DNA of 8,743 nucleotides. Source: Ruminococcaceae bacterium UBA6392 (GTDB taxonomy: Bacteria; Bacillota; Clostridia; Oscillospirales; Acutalibacteraceae). The stretch is from positions 532 through 9,274 of the forward strand of contig DJQG01000062.1 of NCBI GenBank assembly GCA_002438685.1, given 5' to 3'. How positions within the stretch are numbered: the first letter of the stretch is position 1; the number at the start of each line of letters is the position of its first letter. A model generated the notes under the pieces. That model saw only the letters and a list, made by a program, of their open reading frames with translations, was not told the DNA's origin and searched no databases. Both the position numbers and the translations under genes were made by a program. Positions 1-6,183 of the stretch are shown here, one piece after another.

Positions 1-526
1 TGAGGAAATTGTCGCGCTCGGTCTCGCGCTCAACAAACTCAATCGGTTTGCCCATATTCTCAGCTAAAATTCTGTTGAGTCTCTCTCTGGTCTTGAGGAT
101 ATGATCCGCGGCGATCTTTATCTCCGTCGCCTGACCCTGAGCTCCGCCGAGAGGCTGGTGGATCATAACTTCACTGTTGGGCAGCACAAGGCGTTTGCCC
201 TTTGCGCCCGCGGCAAACAGGAACGCGCCCATCGATGCCGCTATGCCCATGCAGATGGTCGAAACATCGCACTTTATGAACTGCATGGTGTCGTATATCG
301 CGAAGCCTGCGGTAACTGAACCGCCGGGGCTGTTGATATAAAGGCTGATATCTTTTTCGGCGTCCTGACCCTCAAGGAAGAGAAGCTGCGCAACCACTAC
401 GCTCGCCGTTGCGTCGTTTATCTCGTCGGAGAGGACGATTATTCTGTCGCTGAGCAGGCGGGAATAGATATCGTATGAGCGCTCGCCTCTGCTGGTCTGT
501 TCGATAACGTAAGGTACTAATGCCAT
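1..526 (-). CDS. clpP: ATP-dependent Clp protease proteolytic subunit ClpP (3' end cut by window)
   Basis: Serine peptidase (family S14). ClpP forms a cytoplasmic double-heptamer chamber that degrades proteins unfolded and fed in by ClpX, ClpC or similar AAA+ partners. I translated 175 codons from the ATG at 526; the rest lies beyond position 1. The whole catalytic triad is visible: Ser98 in GIAASMGAFL, His123 in MIHQPLGG and Asp172 in ERDNFL. Their spacing matches the E. coli enzyme. The oxyanion-region glycines of INSPGGSVTAG are at residues 65-74. The start is supported by AAAGGAGGA at 534-542, with 8 nt between GGAGG and ATG. About 20 C-terminal residues should be missing. It follows tig by 109 nt, the common tig-clpP-clpX order, which pairs nascent-chain folding with degradation. 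No CtsR-type heptad repeat was seen upstream. The family call is very secure. Confidence 0.97.
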   Translation of the reverse strand, partial: MALVPYVIEQTSRGERSYDIYSRLLSDRIIVLSDEINDATASVVVAQLLFLEGQDAEKDISLYINSPGGSVTAGFAIYDTMQFIKCDVSTICMGIAASMGAFLFAAGAKGKRLVLPNSEVMIHQPLGGAQGQATEIKIAADHILKTRERLNRILAENMGKPIEFVERETERDNFL

Positions 527-559
527 TACTTTTTCCTCCTTTGTTGTCCGATGCAGGTG

Positions 560-608
560 CCGTATGCTTGCGCCCGCCCAGCGAAAAAGCCGGACGGGAG
601 CAGTACGG
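560..608 (-). promoter_or_regulatory. Predicted long stem-loop in the clpP leader
   Basis: On the minus strand the arm at 599-608 (CCGTA, bulged C, TGCT) pairs with AGCATACGG at 560-568. Inside it, CCCGTCC (592-598) pairs with GGGCGGG (573-579), including one G-U pair, around a 12-nt loop at 580-591. That gives about 16 pairs with a 1-nt bulge and a 4-nt bulge (569-572). If the candidate promoter at 613-642 is used, the hairpin begins at the 5' end of the clpP mRNA. It ends about 17 nt before the ribosome binding site. No T-run follows it, so it is not a typical intrinsic terminator for tig. A 5' stabilising structure is the likelier reading. This is inferred from base pairing by eye. Confidence 0.5.
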
Positions 609-612
609 ATTA

Positions 613-642
613 ATTATAGTATCGTTTAACGAAGATTATTCA
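613..642 (-). promoter_or_regulatory. Candidate sigma-A promoter for clpP
   Basis: A perfect TATAAT box lies at 613-618 on the minus strand in the tig-clpP gap. The best -35 is weak: TGAATA at 637-642 (3 of 6 consensus bases), 18 nt upstream and overlapping the end of tig. The predicted transcription start is near 606, giving a leader of about 80 nt. clpP may also be reached by read-through from tig, since no clear terminator separates them. Confidence 0.4.
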
Positions 643-2192
643 GCGTCTTCTGCTTTCTTCTTCGCGGGAGCCTTCTTTTCGGGCTTCTTCTCGGCAGCCT
701 CGGCATCGTCGGCCTTCTTTGCGGCAGTCTTCTTCGCCGCGGGCTTTTTGGCGGGAGCCTTCTTCTCGGCTTCGCCCTCGTCCTTCTTTGCAGCGGCTTT
801 CTTCGCGGGAGCCTTCTTCGCCGCGGGCTTCTTCTCGGCAGCCTCAGTGTCGTCGGTCTTCTTCGCGGCGGCTTTCTTTGCCGGAGCCTTCTTGGCCGGA
901 GCCTTCTTGCCGGGCTTGAGAGCCTTTGCGTTGTCAACGACGAACTTGACAACCTTCTCCTTGAGCAGATCAGCCTTGAGCAGATCCTCGGCTATAAGGC
1001 TCTTGATCTTCTCAACTTCCATGCCGTACATCTCGGCGAGCTTCTTGAACTCCTCCTCGATATCCTCGGCGCTGACTTCGATCTTCTCGTCCTCCGCTAT
1101 CTTGTCGAGAGCAAGACCGAGCTTGACCTGAGAAACAGCCTGCTCGCGCATTGACTTCTCGAAAGCTTCCTTGTCGGTGCCCATGTATGAAAGATAGGTG
1201 TCAACATCGATGCCCTGCTGAGCGAGTCTCTGAGCGAAGTTGTTGATGTTCTCCTCCTTCTGGGTGTCGAACATGACTTCGGGAATCTCAGCCTCGACAT
1301 TGGCAACGAGCTCTTCCATGAGCTTTGCCTCGAACTCCTTCTCGGCATCGGACTGTCTGTGCTCAAGCATATCAGCCTCGACGCCCTTCTTGAGCTCGTC
1401 GACGTTATCGTAATCAAGATCCTTCGCGAACTCATCGTCAAGCTCGGGAAGCTCCTTGACCTTTATCTCGTGAAGAGTGACCTTGAAAGTGGCATCCTTG
1501 CCCGCAAGCTCGGGAGTGTACTCATCGGGGAACTTGACGTTGACGTCGAAGCTCTCGCCTGCGTTGTGACCGATGACCTGATCCTCAAAGCCGGGGATGA
1601 ACTGACCCGAACCGAGCTCAAGCTCATAGTTGGAGCCCTTGCCGCCCTCAAAAGCCTTGCCGTCGACAAAGCCCTCGAAGTCGATGACTGCGATGTCGCC
1701 CTTGGCGGCTGCGCGATCCTCAACGGTGATGGTTCTTGCGTTGCGCTCTCTCATAGCCTCGATGCGTGCGTCAACCTCTTCGGGGGTGACGGCAGCTTCA
1801 GCCTTCTCGGCCTCGAGACCCTTGTAAGCCTTGACCTTGATATCCTCGGGCTTGACGGTGACTTTCATCTCGAAGAGAACGCCGTCCTCGCCGATCGACT
1901 TAACATTGACGTCCTTCGGGCTGTCAACAGGCTCGATGCCCGCTTCCTTGTAAGCGTCGGAAACAGCCTCGGGGAAAGCTATCTCAAGTGCATCTTCATA
2001 GAAGACATCCTTGCCGTAAAATCTCTCGATCATGGCAAGAGGAGCTTTGCCCTTGCGGAAACCGGGAAGAGCTATTTTGCTCTTGGCCTTGTTATAAGCC
2101 TTGAGAACAGCAGCCTTGAACGGCTCTGCGCCGATCTCGATCTCCAGCGTATAGACGTTGGTGTCCGTTTTGTTTGATGATTTTAAACTCAT
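636..2192 (-). CDS. tig: Trigger factor (ribosome-associated chaperone, peptidyl-prolyl isomerase) with lysine-rich C-terminal tail
   Basis: Trigger factor docks beside the polypeptide exit tunnel of the 50S subunit and shields nascent chains; its middle domain is an FKBP-type prolyl isomerase. The protein has 518 residues. The N-terminal ribosome-binding domain (about 1-150) carries the signature loop GFRKGKAP at 44-51. The FKBP-like domain is at about 160-245 (VIDFEGFVDGKAFEGG, then QFIPGFEDQVIG). The helical C-terminal chaperone domain is at about 247-425. Family members are usually near 430 residues. The extra ~91 residues (428-518) are almost entirely Lys, Ala, Pro and acidic residues arranged as xxxKK pentapeptides. 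The reading frame is open to TAA at 636-638, so this is not a frameshift artefact visible here. The start is supported by GGGAGG at 2201-2206, 8 nt upstream. It has its own promoter and is followed by clpP. Confidence 0.96.
   Translation of the reverse strand: MSLKSSNKTDTNVYTLEIEIGAEPFKAAVLKAYNKAKSKIALPGFRKGKAPLAMIERFYGKDVFYEDALEIAFPEAVSDAYKEAGIEPVDSPKDVNVKSIGEDGVLFEMKVTVKPEDIKVKAYKGLEAEKAEAAVTPEEVDARIEAMRERNARTITVEDRAAAKGDIAVIDFEGFVDGKAFEGGKGSNYELELGSGQFIPGFEDQVIGHNAGESFDVNVKFPDEYTPELAGKDATFKVTLHEIKVKELPELDDEFAKDLDYDNVDELKKGVEADMLEHRQSDAEKEFEAKLMEELVANVEAEIPEVMFDTQKEENINNFAQRLAQQGIDVDTYLSYMGTDKEAFEKSMREQAVSQVKLGLALDKIAEDEKIEVSAEDIEEEFKKLAEMYGMEVEKIKSLIAEDLLKADLLKEKVVKFVVDNAKALKPGKKAPAKKAPAKKAAAKKTDDTEAAEKKPAAKKAPAKKAAAKKDEGEAEKKAPAKKPAAKKTAAKKADDAEAAEKKPEKKAPAKKKAEDAE
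639..911 (-). repeat. Coding repeat region: KK-pentapeptide tail of trigger factor
   Basis: This DNA encodes residues 428-518 of trigger factor. Ten pentapeptides of the form (A/P/T)(A/P)AKK occur: APAKK five times, AAAKK twice, PAAKK twice and TAAKK once. They are separated by acidic spacers TDDTEAAE, DEGEAE and ADDAEAAE. I count 31 Lys and 16 acidic residues in 91. A longer period is superimposed: residues 439-466 resemble 487-513 at an offset of 48 codons. In the DNA, positions 680-701 and 824-845 are identical over 22 bp, 144 bp apart. This suggests growth by internal duplication. No secondary-structure-forming hydrophobic residues are present, so the tail is expected to be disordered. 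Confidence 0.9.
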
Positions 2193-2226
2193 TCGTTTTT
2201 CCTCCCATTATACAGGTAACTCTAAG

Positions 2227-2255
2227 ATTATAGCAGAGATATGTTAAAATTTCTA
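2227..2255 (-). promoter_or_regulatory. Sigma-A promoter of tig with extended -10
   Basis: On the minus strand, TGCTATAAT gives a perfect -10 (TATAAT, 2227-2232) with an upstream TG (2234-2235). A 17-nt spacer separates it from TAGAAA (2250-2255), which matches 4 of 6 positions of the -35 consensus. The transcription start should be near 2220, leaving a leader of about 28 nt that contains the GGGAGG ribosome binding site. The extended -10 can compensate for the modest -35. Confidence 0.75.
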
Positions 2256-2331
2256 CACTATTTTTCAGATTTTCTGCCAAAACAGGGATTTTTTCTTCGT
2301 TTTAGCCGCAAAATCCGCCGCCGGGCAGAAA

Positions 2332-3027
2332 TTACGGCTGTTTTTCAATAAGTTTGGGCAAAAATTCGAGGTGATCGCCGGAGATAAGAGAAAACTTTAT
2401 CCCGTCGCGCTCGCCCTCGAAAGCGCTTTTTGTTGCAAAAGAATGGAGATGCCCGTAGAAGCACCGTTTTATTTTGTACTCGACGAGGACATCATATATT
2501 TCGGGGCATATTCTATCCTGCGTTATCGGCGGATAGTGGAGAAAAACGACCGGCTCGCCGCCGAGCGCGATTCCGCTTTCTATCGATGTGCGGAGCCGTC
2601 CCGCCTCGCGCAGAAGAACTTTTTTGTCCGCATCCTCCTCAGCGTCGAAGAACCAGCCGCGCGTGCCGCAGACGGAGATATTGCCGACGGACACCGCGCT
2701 GTTGTGAACTATAGAGAGCGTTTCAAAGCCCTTTTCTTTGAAAAAATTTTCCATTTTCCTAGCGGTGTTCCACCAGTAGTCGTGATTGCCCTTCATGAGT
2801 ATTTTTTTGCCGGGGAGCGAGTCGAGAAAAGCAAAATCTTTCTGAGCGCCCTCGAGCGACATCGCCCACGACACATCGCCGGGGATAACTACGGTGTCGC
2901 CGCCCGAGACAACAGCCCGCCAATTTTTTTCGAGGCGCTGCACATAGTCGCTCCAGCCGTTGAATATATCCATAGGCTTGTCCGCGGACAGGGAAAGATG
3001 CGTATCCGCAATTGCAAAAAGTGACAT
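2332..3027 (-). CDS. Calcineurin-like metallophosphoesterase (COG1768-like predicted phosphohydrolase)
   Basis: Predicted cytoplasmic dimetal phosphohydrolase of 231 residues; its substrate is unknown. The family motifs appear in order: DTH at 8-10 (D-x-H metal ligands), GD at 50-51 in IPGDVSWA, GNHDYWW at 80-86 (Asn81/His82), His164 in FLHYPP, and GHLH at 192-195. This is a complete active site for a single-domain member. There is no signal peptide or membrane segment. AAAGGAG lies just upstream of the ATG at 3027, with good spacing. The gene is transcribed divergently from the DUF1540 gene across 93 nt. It lies 139 nt upstream of tig, which has its own promoter, so a functional link to protein folding is not implied. 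The resemblance to COG1768 rests on the DVSWA and GNHDYWW motifs and the overall length. The superfamily call is secure, the subgroup less so. Confidence 0.9.
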   Translation of the reverse strand: MSLFAIADTHLSLSADKPMDIFNGWSDYVQRLEKNWRAVVSGGDTVVIPGDVSWAMSLEGAQKDFAFLDSLPGKKILMKGNHDYWWNTARKMENFFKEKGFETLSIVHNSAVSVGNISVCGTRGWFFDAEEDADKKVLLREAGRLRTSIESGIALGGEPVVFLHYPPITQDRICPEIYDVLVEYKIKRCFYGHLHSFATKSAFEGERDGIKFSLISGDHLEFLPKLIEKQP

Positions 3028-3082
3028 CGTGCTCTCCTTTTCTTTTTAATAATCGGGCTTTGAGCCGGGCAAAATACTTTCA

Positions 3083-3096
3083 GCGGCATGAGCCGC
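3083..3096 (+). other. Small GC-rich hairpin in the leader of the DUF1540 gene
   Basis: GCGGC (3083-3087) pairs perfectly with GCCGC (3092-3096) around the loop ATGA, 9 nt before the GGAGG ribosome binding site of the plus-strand gene. It is a 5-bp stem only. It could form in either strand's transcript from this divergent 93-nt intergenic region. I could not resolve a convincing -35/-10 pair for either divergent gene here. Confidence 0.35.
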
Positions 3097-3120
3097 AAAA
3101 ACATTCGGAGGTAATCGAAA

Positions 3121-3297
3121 ATGGATAAGGTCATCAAGGATATCCGCTGCAACGCCTGCAACTGCGTCCATCACGCGGACGATTACAAGTGCACCGCAGG
3201 TCACATCGAAATAGGCAACACGAGCGCCTGCTCATGCCAGGACACGCTGTGCGCCACCTTTGAGCTCGACAACTCGAAGAAGCACTGCGGCTGCTGA
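3121..3297 (+). CDS. DUF1540 domain small cysteine-rich protein
   Basis: A 58-residue protein of unknown function, and the only plus-strand gene in the window. It has nine cysteines (10, 13, 15, 24, 37, 39, 44, 56, 58) and histidines at 17, 18, 28 and 55. The pattern CNACNC-VHH, then C-x3-H-I-x-I-G, then CSC, then C-x-T-F-E, matches the DUF1540 family (Pfam PF07561) common in Bacillota. Such spacing suggests metal (probably zinc) binding, but this is inference. There is no signal peptide. The start is firm: GGAGG at 3107-3111 lies 9 nt upstream, and an in-frame TAA at 3112-3114 rules out any earlier start. The C-terminal HCGC adds a second cysteine cluster beyond the core. The gene converges on thrC with 19 nt between the stop codons. 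Confidence 0.88.
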   Translation: MDKVIKDIRCNACNCVHHADDYKCTAGHIEIGNTSACSCQDTLCATFELDNSKKHCGC

Positions 3298-3317
3298 ACA
3301 CGGGGAACGCCCCGCGT
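3298..3317 (-). terminator. Hairpin between convergent thrC and DUF1540 genes (possible weak terminator)
   Basis: CGGGG (3301-3305) and CCCCG (3310-3314) form a perfect 5-bp stem with a 4-nt loop. On the minus strand the stem extends to 8 pairs through one G-U pair, reaching the last base of the thrC stop codon. Neither side has a T-run, so it is not a canonical intrinsic terminator. Its place between two converging stops suggests a 3'-end or bidirectional termination role. Confidence 0.4.
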
Positions 3318-4813
3318 CATATACCGAGCAGTCTGAAAACAGCCTTCTCCATGCTGTCCCTGTCGCAGACGTCCCTGAATCTCACGGGCTTGTCCCTGAG
3401 ATCGGCGAGCTGCGGGGGGCAGCTTGTCTTTGTCACGCGGGCAAGCTCGCCGACCATGCTGAACTCGTCAAGTCCCTCGGATGCGCCGGGTTCGACGGCA
3501 TCGAGCACGCTGCGGCTGAACTTGAACGGGTTTGCGGTCGAGTCGATAACGGTGGGAGTCTTGTCCCCCGTTTTTTCCGCATATTTTTCATAGACATTGA
3601 TGCCGACAGCCGTGTGCGTGTCGCACAGATAGCCGTAGTCTTCAAATGTCTTTTTAATCGTATCTTTCGTGCCCTCATCGTCGCAGCAGCCGGCGCAGAA
3701 AACGGAGTTTATCGCGCTCATTACATTTTCGGGCATGGTGTACTTGCCCTTCTGCATGAGGTCGCCCATCATCTCGCGCACGAACTCATCGGAATAGCCG
3801 CTCGCAATGAAGAGCAGACGCTCGAGGTTGCTCGAAATGAGAATATCCATCGACGGCGACGAGGTCGTATAGAAGCTGCGGTTGATGTCGTAAACGCCAG
3901 TGTCGAAGAAATCGGTGAGCACACGGTTTTTGTTCGACGCGCAGATAAGGCGGTCAACCGGTAGACCCATCTCGCGCGCATAGTAGGCGGCGAGGATATT
4001 GCCGAAGTTCCCAGTCGGGACGACAAAGTTAATCTTGTCGCCCGCCTTGATTCTGCCGTTTCTTATCATGTCGCAGTAGGCGGAGAAATAATAGACGATC
4101 TGCGGCACGAGGCGACCCCAGTTGATGGAGTTCGCGGAGGAGAAAGCCATGCCGTGCTCGGCGAGCTTCTTGCCTATCTCTTTATCGGTGAATATCGTCT
4201 TGACTCCGGTCTGTGCGTCGTCAAAGTTGCCCTTTATCGCGCAGACGGCAACATTCGAGCCCTCCTGCGTGGTCATCTGGAGCTTCTGCATGGGGCTGAC
4301 TCCCTCGTCGGGATAGAACACGAGAATCTTCGTGCCCTCAACATCCTTGAAACCCTCAAGAGCCGCCTTGCCCGTGTCGCCCGAGGTGGCGACAAGAATA
4401 ACGGTCTCGCGCGTTCCGACTGCCTTTTTGACCGAGACGGTCATAAGCCTCGGGAGCATCTGGAGCGCCATATCTTTGAAAGCGCAGGTGGGACCGCGCC
4501 AGAGTTCAAGAATCTCTTCGCCCGCTTTAAGCTCGTGTATCGGAGCGATATCCTCGGAGGAGAACTTGTTGTCGCCGTATGCGCCCTCGACACAGTAGGC
4601 AAGCTCCTCGGCGGTGAAATCGGTAAGATACAGGCTGAGCACGCGCTTTGCACGCTCAATATAGGACATATTCGCCATGGCGGCGATATCGTCAAGGCTC
4701 ACCTTCGGAATCTCAACGGGAACAAACAGTCCGCCATCGGCAGAGATGCCCTGAGCTATAGCCCAGGATGAGCTGACGTCTACATTTTTATCTCTTGTAC
4801 TTGTGTATCGCAT
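3317..4813 (-). CDS. thrC: Threonine synthase
   Basis: PLP-dependent enzyme converting O-phospho-L-homoserine and water to L-threonine and phosphate, the last step of threonine synthesis. The protein has 498 residues from the chosen start. The Schiff-base lysine is Lys113 in PTCAFKDMALQ. The TSGDTGKAAL segment (144-153) and the glycine-rich PLP-phosphate loop PTGNFGN (266-272) follow. DTHTAVG near residue 398 is also typical. The N-terminal YTSTRD and GGLFVP motifs and the length of about 500 fit the longer E. coli/yeast-like ThrC group. I chose the ATG at 4813 over that at 4822. AAGGA at 4822-4826 sits 8 nt before 4813, whereas it overlaps the earlier ATG, which has no other site. A strong promoter lies directly upstream, so it need not depend on the dipeptidase operon. 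No other threonine-pathway gene is adjacent. Confidence 0.96.
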   Translation of the reverse strand: MRYTSTRDKNVDVSSSWAIAQGISADGGLFVPVEIPKVSLDDIAAMANMSYIERAKRVLSLYLTDFTAEELAYCVEGAYGDNKFSSEDIAPIHELKAGEEILELWRGPTCAFKDMALQMLPRLMTVSVKKAVGTRETVILVATSGDTGKAALEGFKDVEGTKILVFYPDEGVSPMQKLQMTTQEGSNVAVCAIKGNFDDAQTGVKTIFTDKEIGKKLAEHGMAFSSANSINWGRLVPQIVYYFSAYCDMIRNGRIKAGDKINFVVPTGNFGNILAAYYAREMGLPVDRLICASNKNRVLTDFFDTGVYDINRSFYTTSSPSMDILISSNLERLLFIASGYSDEFVREMMGDLMQKGKYTMPENVMSAINSVFCAGCCDDEGTKDTIKKTFEDYGYLCDTHTAVGINVYEKYAEKTGDKTPTVIDSTANPFKFSRSVLDAVEPGASEGLDEFSMVGELARVTKTSCPPQLADLRDKPVRFRDVCDRDSMEKAVFRLLGI

Positions 4814-4821
4814 AGAGACCA

Positions 4822-4826
4822 TCCTT
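4822..4826 (-). promoter_or_regulatory. Ribosome binding site deciding the thrC start
   Basis: AAGGA on the minus strand, within AAGGATGG, lies 8 nt before the ATG at 4813. The ATG at 4822 is itself part of this motif and so could not use it. This favours the shorter ThrC beginning MRYTSTRD. Confidence 0.7.
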
Positions 4827-4844
4827 CGCGTTAAATTACATTTT

Positions 4845-4873
4845 ATTATAGCATAACGCGCCTTGGTTGTAAA
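4845..4873 (-). promoter_or_regulatory. Strong sigma-A promoter of thrC
   Basis: On the minus strand, TTTACA (4868-4873, 5 of 6 consensus) is followed after exactly 17 nt by a perfect TATAAT (4845-4850) with an upstream TG (TGCTATAAT). The -10 overlaps the TAA stop of the dipeptidase gene. The predicted start is near 4838, with a leader of about 25 nt that is too short for a riboswitch or attenuator. This is the best promoter match in the window. Confidence 0.85.
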
Positions 4874-5766
4874 ACCTTTTCAAAGAAGTGCGCGGCGTTT
4901 TCAAAAAATATTTTGCGGCATATCTCCTCGGGTATGCCGTTTTCTTCGAGATAGACGCAGATGCTCGGCACTTTCTCCATTCCGCGAAGCTCGGGCGATA
5001 TCCTGCACCCGTCGTAATCCGAGCCTATGCTCAGAACATTTTCCGCGCCGAGGGAGAGCATATGCTCGGTGTGGCGCAGCAGCTCTTCCCTGCCGCCGTT
5101 TCCGCCGAGGAAGCGGTCATAGAAATTGAGTCCTATGAGTCCGCCGCGCTCGATAATAATTTTTATCTGGTCGTCGGTAAGCGATCTCAGTTCATTGTGG
5201 ACGGCGCGCGCGTCCGAATGACTCGCGATAAACGGCGCGTCGGTGAACTCGCAGAGATCATAGAAGCCCCTGTCGCTCAGGTGCGACACATCGGTGACTA
5301 TTCCGAGCTCTTCCATTTTCGCGACCAGCTCTCTGCCCCAATCGCTCAGCCCGCTCCCATCCTGCCAGCCGCCGGCGGCGCGGTTTTTCGCGTTCCAAGT
5401 GAGGGTTATGAGCCGCAGTCCGCGCTCATAGAGCTTTTCGAGCCGCTCAAGGCTGCCGACTCCGCGCGAGCTCTCCATCGCGAGCATGACTCCGCGCGAA
5501 TGTCCGCGGACATCCTCCGCCGACAGAATCGGGAAGAAATCCCCCTTCTTTTTAAGCTCGCTCCAATAGAAATCACACGCCGAATCAAAATATGACTCGA
5601 CGAGAGAATCGTCCATGCTGTCGGGAACAAAGACGGCGAAAACCTGGTTCCACCGCCCGAAGATTTTTCCGCGCTCAAAATCTATGTCGCGTTTATTTTT
5701 CAAAAGGCTGTCTCCGTCGTCCATGCACTCGGTAAGAGTATCGCAGTGCAGATCGAAAAAATCCAT
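4846..5766 (-). CDS. Membrane-dipeptidase-type zinc dipeptidase (peptidase family M19)
   Basis: Binuclear zinc hydrolase of the renal dipeptidase family, which cleaves dipeptides, often with broad stereospecificity. The protein has 306 residues from the chosen start. Metal ligands are visible in order: H7-x-D9 in FDLHCDTL, bridging Glu98 in LAMESSRG, His162 in DVSHLSDRGF and His183 in ASHSDARA. Asp250 in GSDYDG completes the site. There is no signal peptide, so despite the family name it should be cytoplasmic. I prefer the ATG at 5766 to the one at 5778. GGGTGAT lies immediately upstream of 5766 and pairs with the anti-Shine-Dalgarno end. Nothing similar precedes 5778, and family members begin a few residues before the HxD motif. 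It sits 44 nt after yraN. Its true substrate cannot be told from sequence; a role in peptide nutrition or wall-peptide recycling is possible. Confidence 0.93.
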   Translation of the reverse strand: MDFFDLHCDTLTECMDDGDSLLKNKRDIDFERGKIFGRWNQVFAVFVPDSMDDSLVESYFDSACDFYWSELKKKGDFFPILSAEDVRGHSRGVMLAMESSRGVGSLERLEKLYERGLRLITLTWNAKNRAAGGWQDGSGLSDWGRELVAKMEELGIVTDVSHLSDRGFYDLCEFTDAPFIASHSDARAVHNELRSLTDDQIKIIIERGGLIGLNFYDRFLGGNGGREELLRHTEHMLSLGAENVLSIGSDYDGCRISPELRGMEKVPSICVYLEENGIPEEICRKIFFENAAHFFEKVLQPRRVML

Positions 5767-5769
5767 AAA

Positions 5770-5776
5770 ATCACCC
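5770..5776 (-). promoter_or_regulatory. Ribosome binding site deciding the dipeptidase start
   Basis: GGGTGAT on the minus strand matches the 3' part of the AAGGAGGTGAT complement of 16S rRNA. Its distance to the ATG at 5766 equals the usual 7 nt from the GGAGG position. It lies within the codons that would be used from the upstream ATG at 5778. Confidence 0.55.
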
Positions 5777-5810
5777 ATAGAATAATATTTGCGCCGATGC
5801 CGAATATTAC

Positions 5811-6182
5811 TCAGAAACTGCTGTCAAACGCATTTTCTATATATTCGCAGGAAATCGGCTCGTTCTCCTTTCCGAGAGTAACCTCCGCCACATCGAAGCG
5901 CGGCTGAAGATCGTAGTTATTTTTCTGCATAAAAAGCGAAGCGGTCTCGATTATCCTCTCCTGCTTTGCGCCGCCGACCGCCTCGCGCCCCGGGGCTATC
6001 GCGCCGGGCGAGCGGGTCTTAACCTCAGTGAACACCAAAAAGCCGTCCTTTTTCGCGATTATATCTATCTCGCCGAGGCGGCAGCGGTAGTTCGCGGTTA
6101 TTATCTCATAGCCGTTTTCGCGCATGAAGCGCGCGGCATATATCTCGCCCCAGAGTCCGGGCTTTTCCTTTTCGCTGAGCAT
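5811..6182 (-). CDS. yraN: YraN/UPF0102 family endonuclease-like protein
   Basis: Small cytoplasmic protein of 123 residues in the UPF0102 family, which has a restriction-endonuclease (PD-(D/E)xK) fold. Its exact role is not established; links to DNA repair or recombination have been proposed for relatives. The conserved features are all present: G12-E13 in the first helix, RLGEIDIIAKKDG at 35-47 with Asp40, and FTEVKTR at 51-57 supplying the E53-x-K55 pair. GAKQERI follows at 71-77. The length is typical. GGAGGG at 6191-6196 lies 8 nt before the ATG and inside the end of rnhB. The start is 1 nt after the rnhB stop, so translational coupling is likely. rnhB-yraN adjacency is common in Bacillota. 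Confidence 0.94.
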   Translation of the reverse strand: MLSEKEKPGLWGEIYAARFMRENGYEIITANYRCRLGEIDIIAKKDGFLVFTEVKTRSPGAIAPGREAVGGAKQERIIETASLFMQKNNYDLQPRFDVAEVTLGKENEPISCEYIENAFDSSF

Positions 6183-6183
6183 A

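Noticed and set aside
527..635. Search for CtsR or CIRCE heat-shock operators upstream of clpP
   Set aside because: Neither the GGTCAAA direct heptad repeat nor the TTAGCACTC/GAGTGCTAA inverted repeat is present.
520..1131. 203-codon plus-strand frame rich in Phe, Ala and Ser
   Set aside because: It is the reverse complement of the AAG/GCC-rich trigger factor tail; the apparent repeats are the mirror of the KK pentapeptides.
2207..2212. Second TATAAT just before the tig ribosome binding site
   Set aside because: Transcription from it would start within or after the ribosome binding site, and no -35 lies at the right distance (TGCTAT).
2271..2331. 8-bp inverted repeat TTTCTGCC / GGCAGAAA around the metallophosphoesterase-tig gap
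   Set aside because: The 45-nt loop and short A/T-flanked arms make this likely to be chance, and there is no T-run where a terminator would need one.
2371..3024. 217-codon plus-strand frame opposite the metallophosphoesterase
   Set aside because: It is a shadow of a gene with a complete set of metal-binding motifs, with no initiation signal or domain of its own.
3088..3114. Eight-codon upstream reading frame (ATG to TAA) ending in the DUF1540 ribosome binding site
   Set aside because: No Shine-Dalgarno sequence precedes it, and its ATG is in a hairpin loop. A frame this short is likely by chance.
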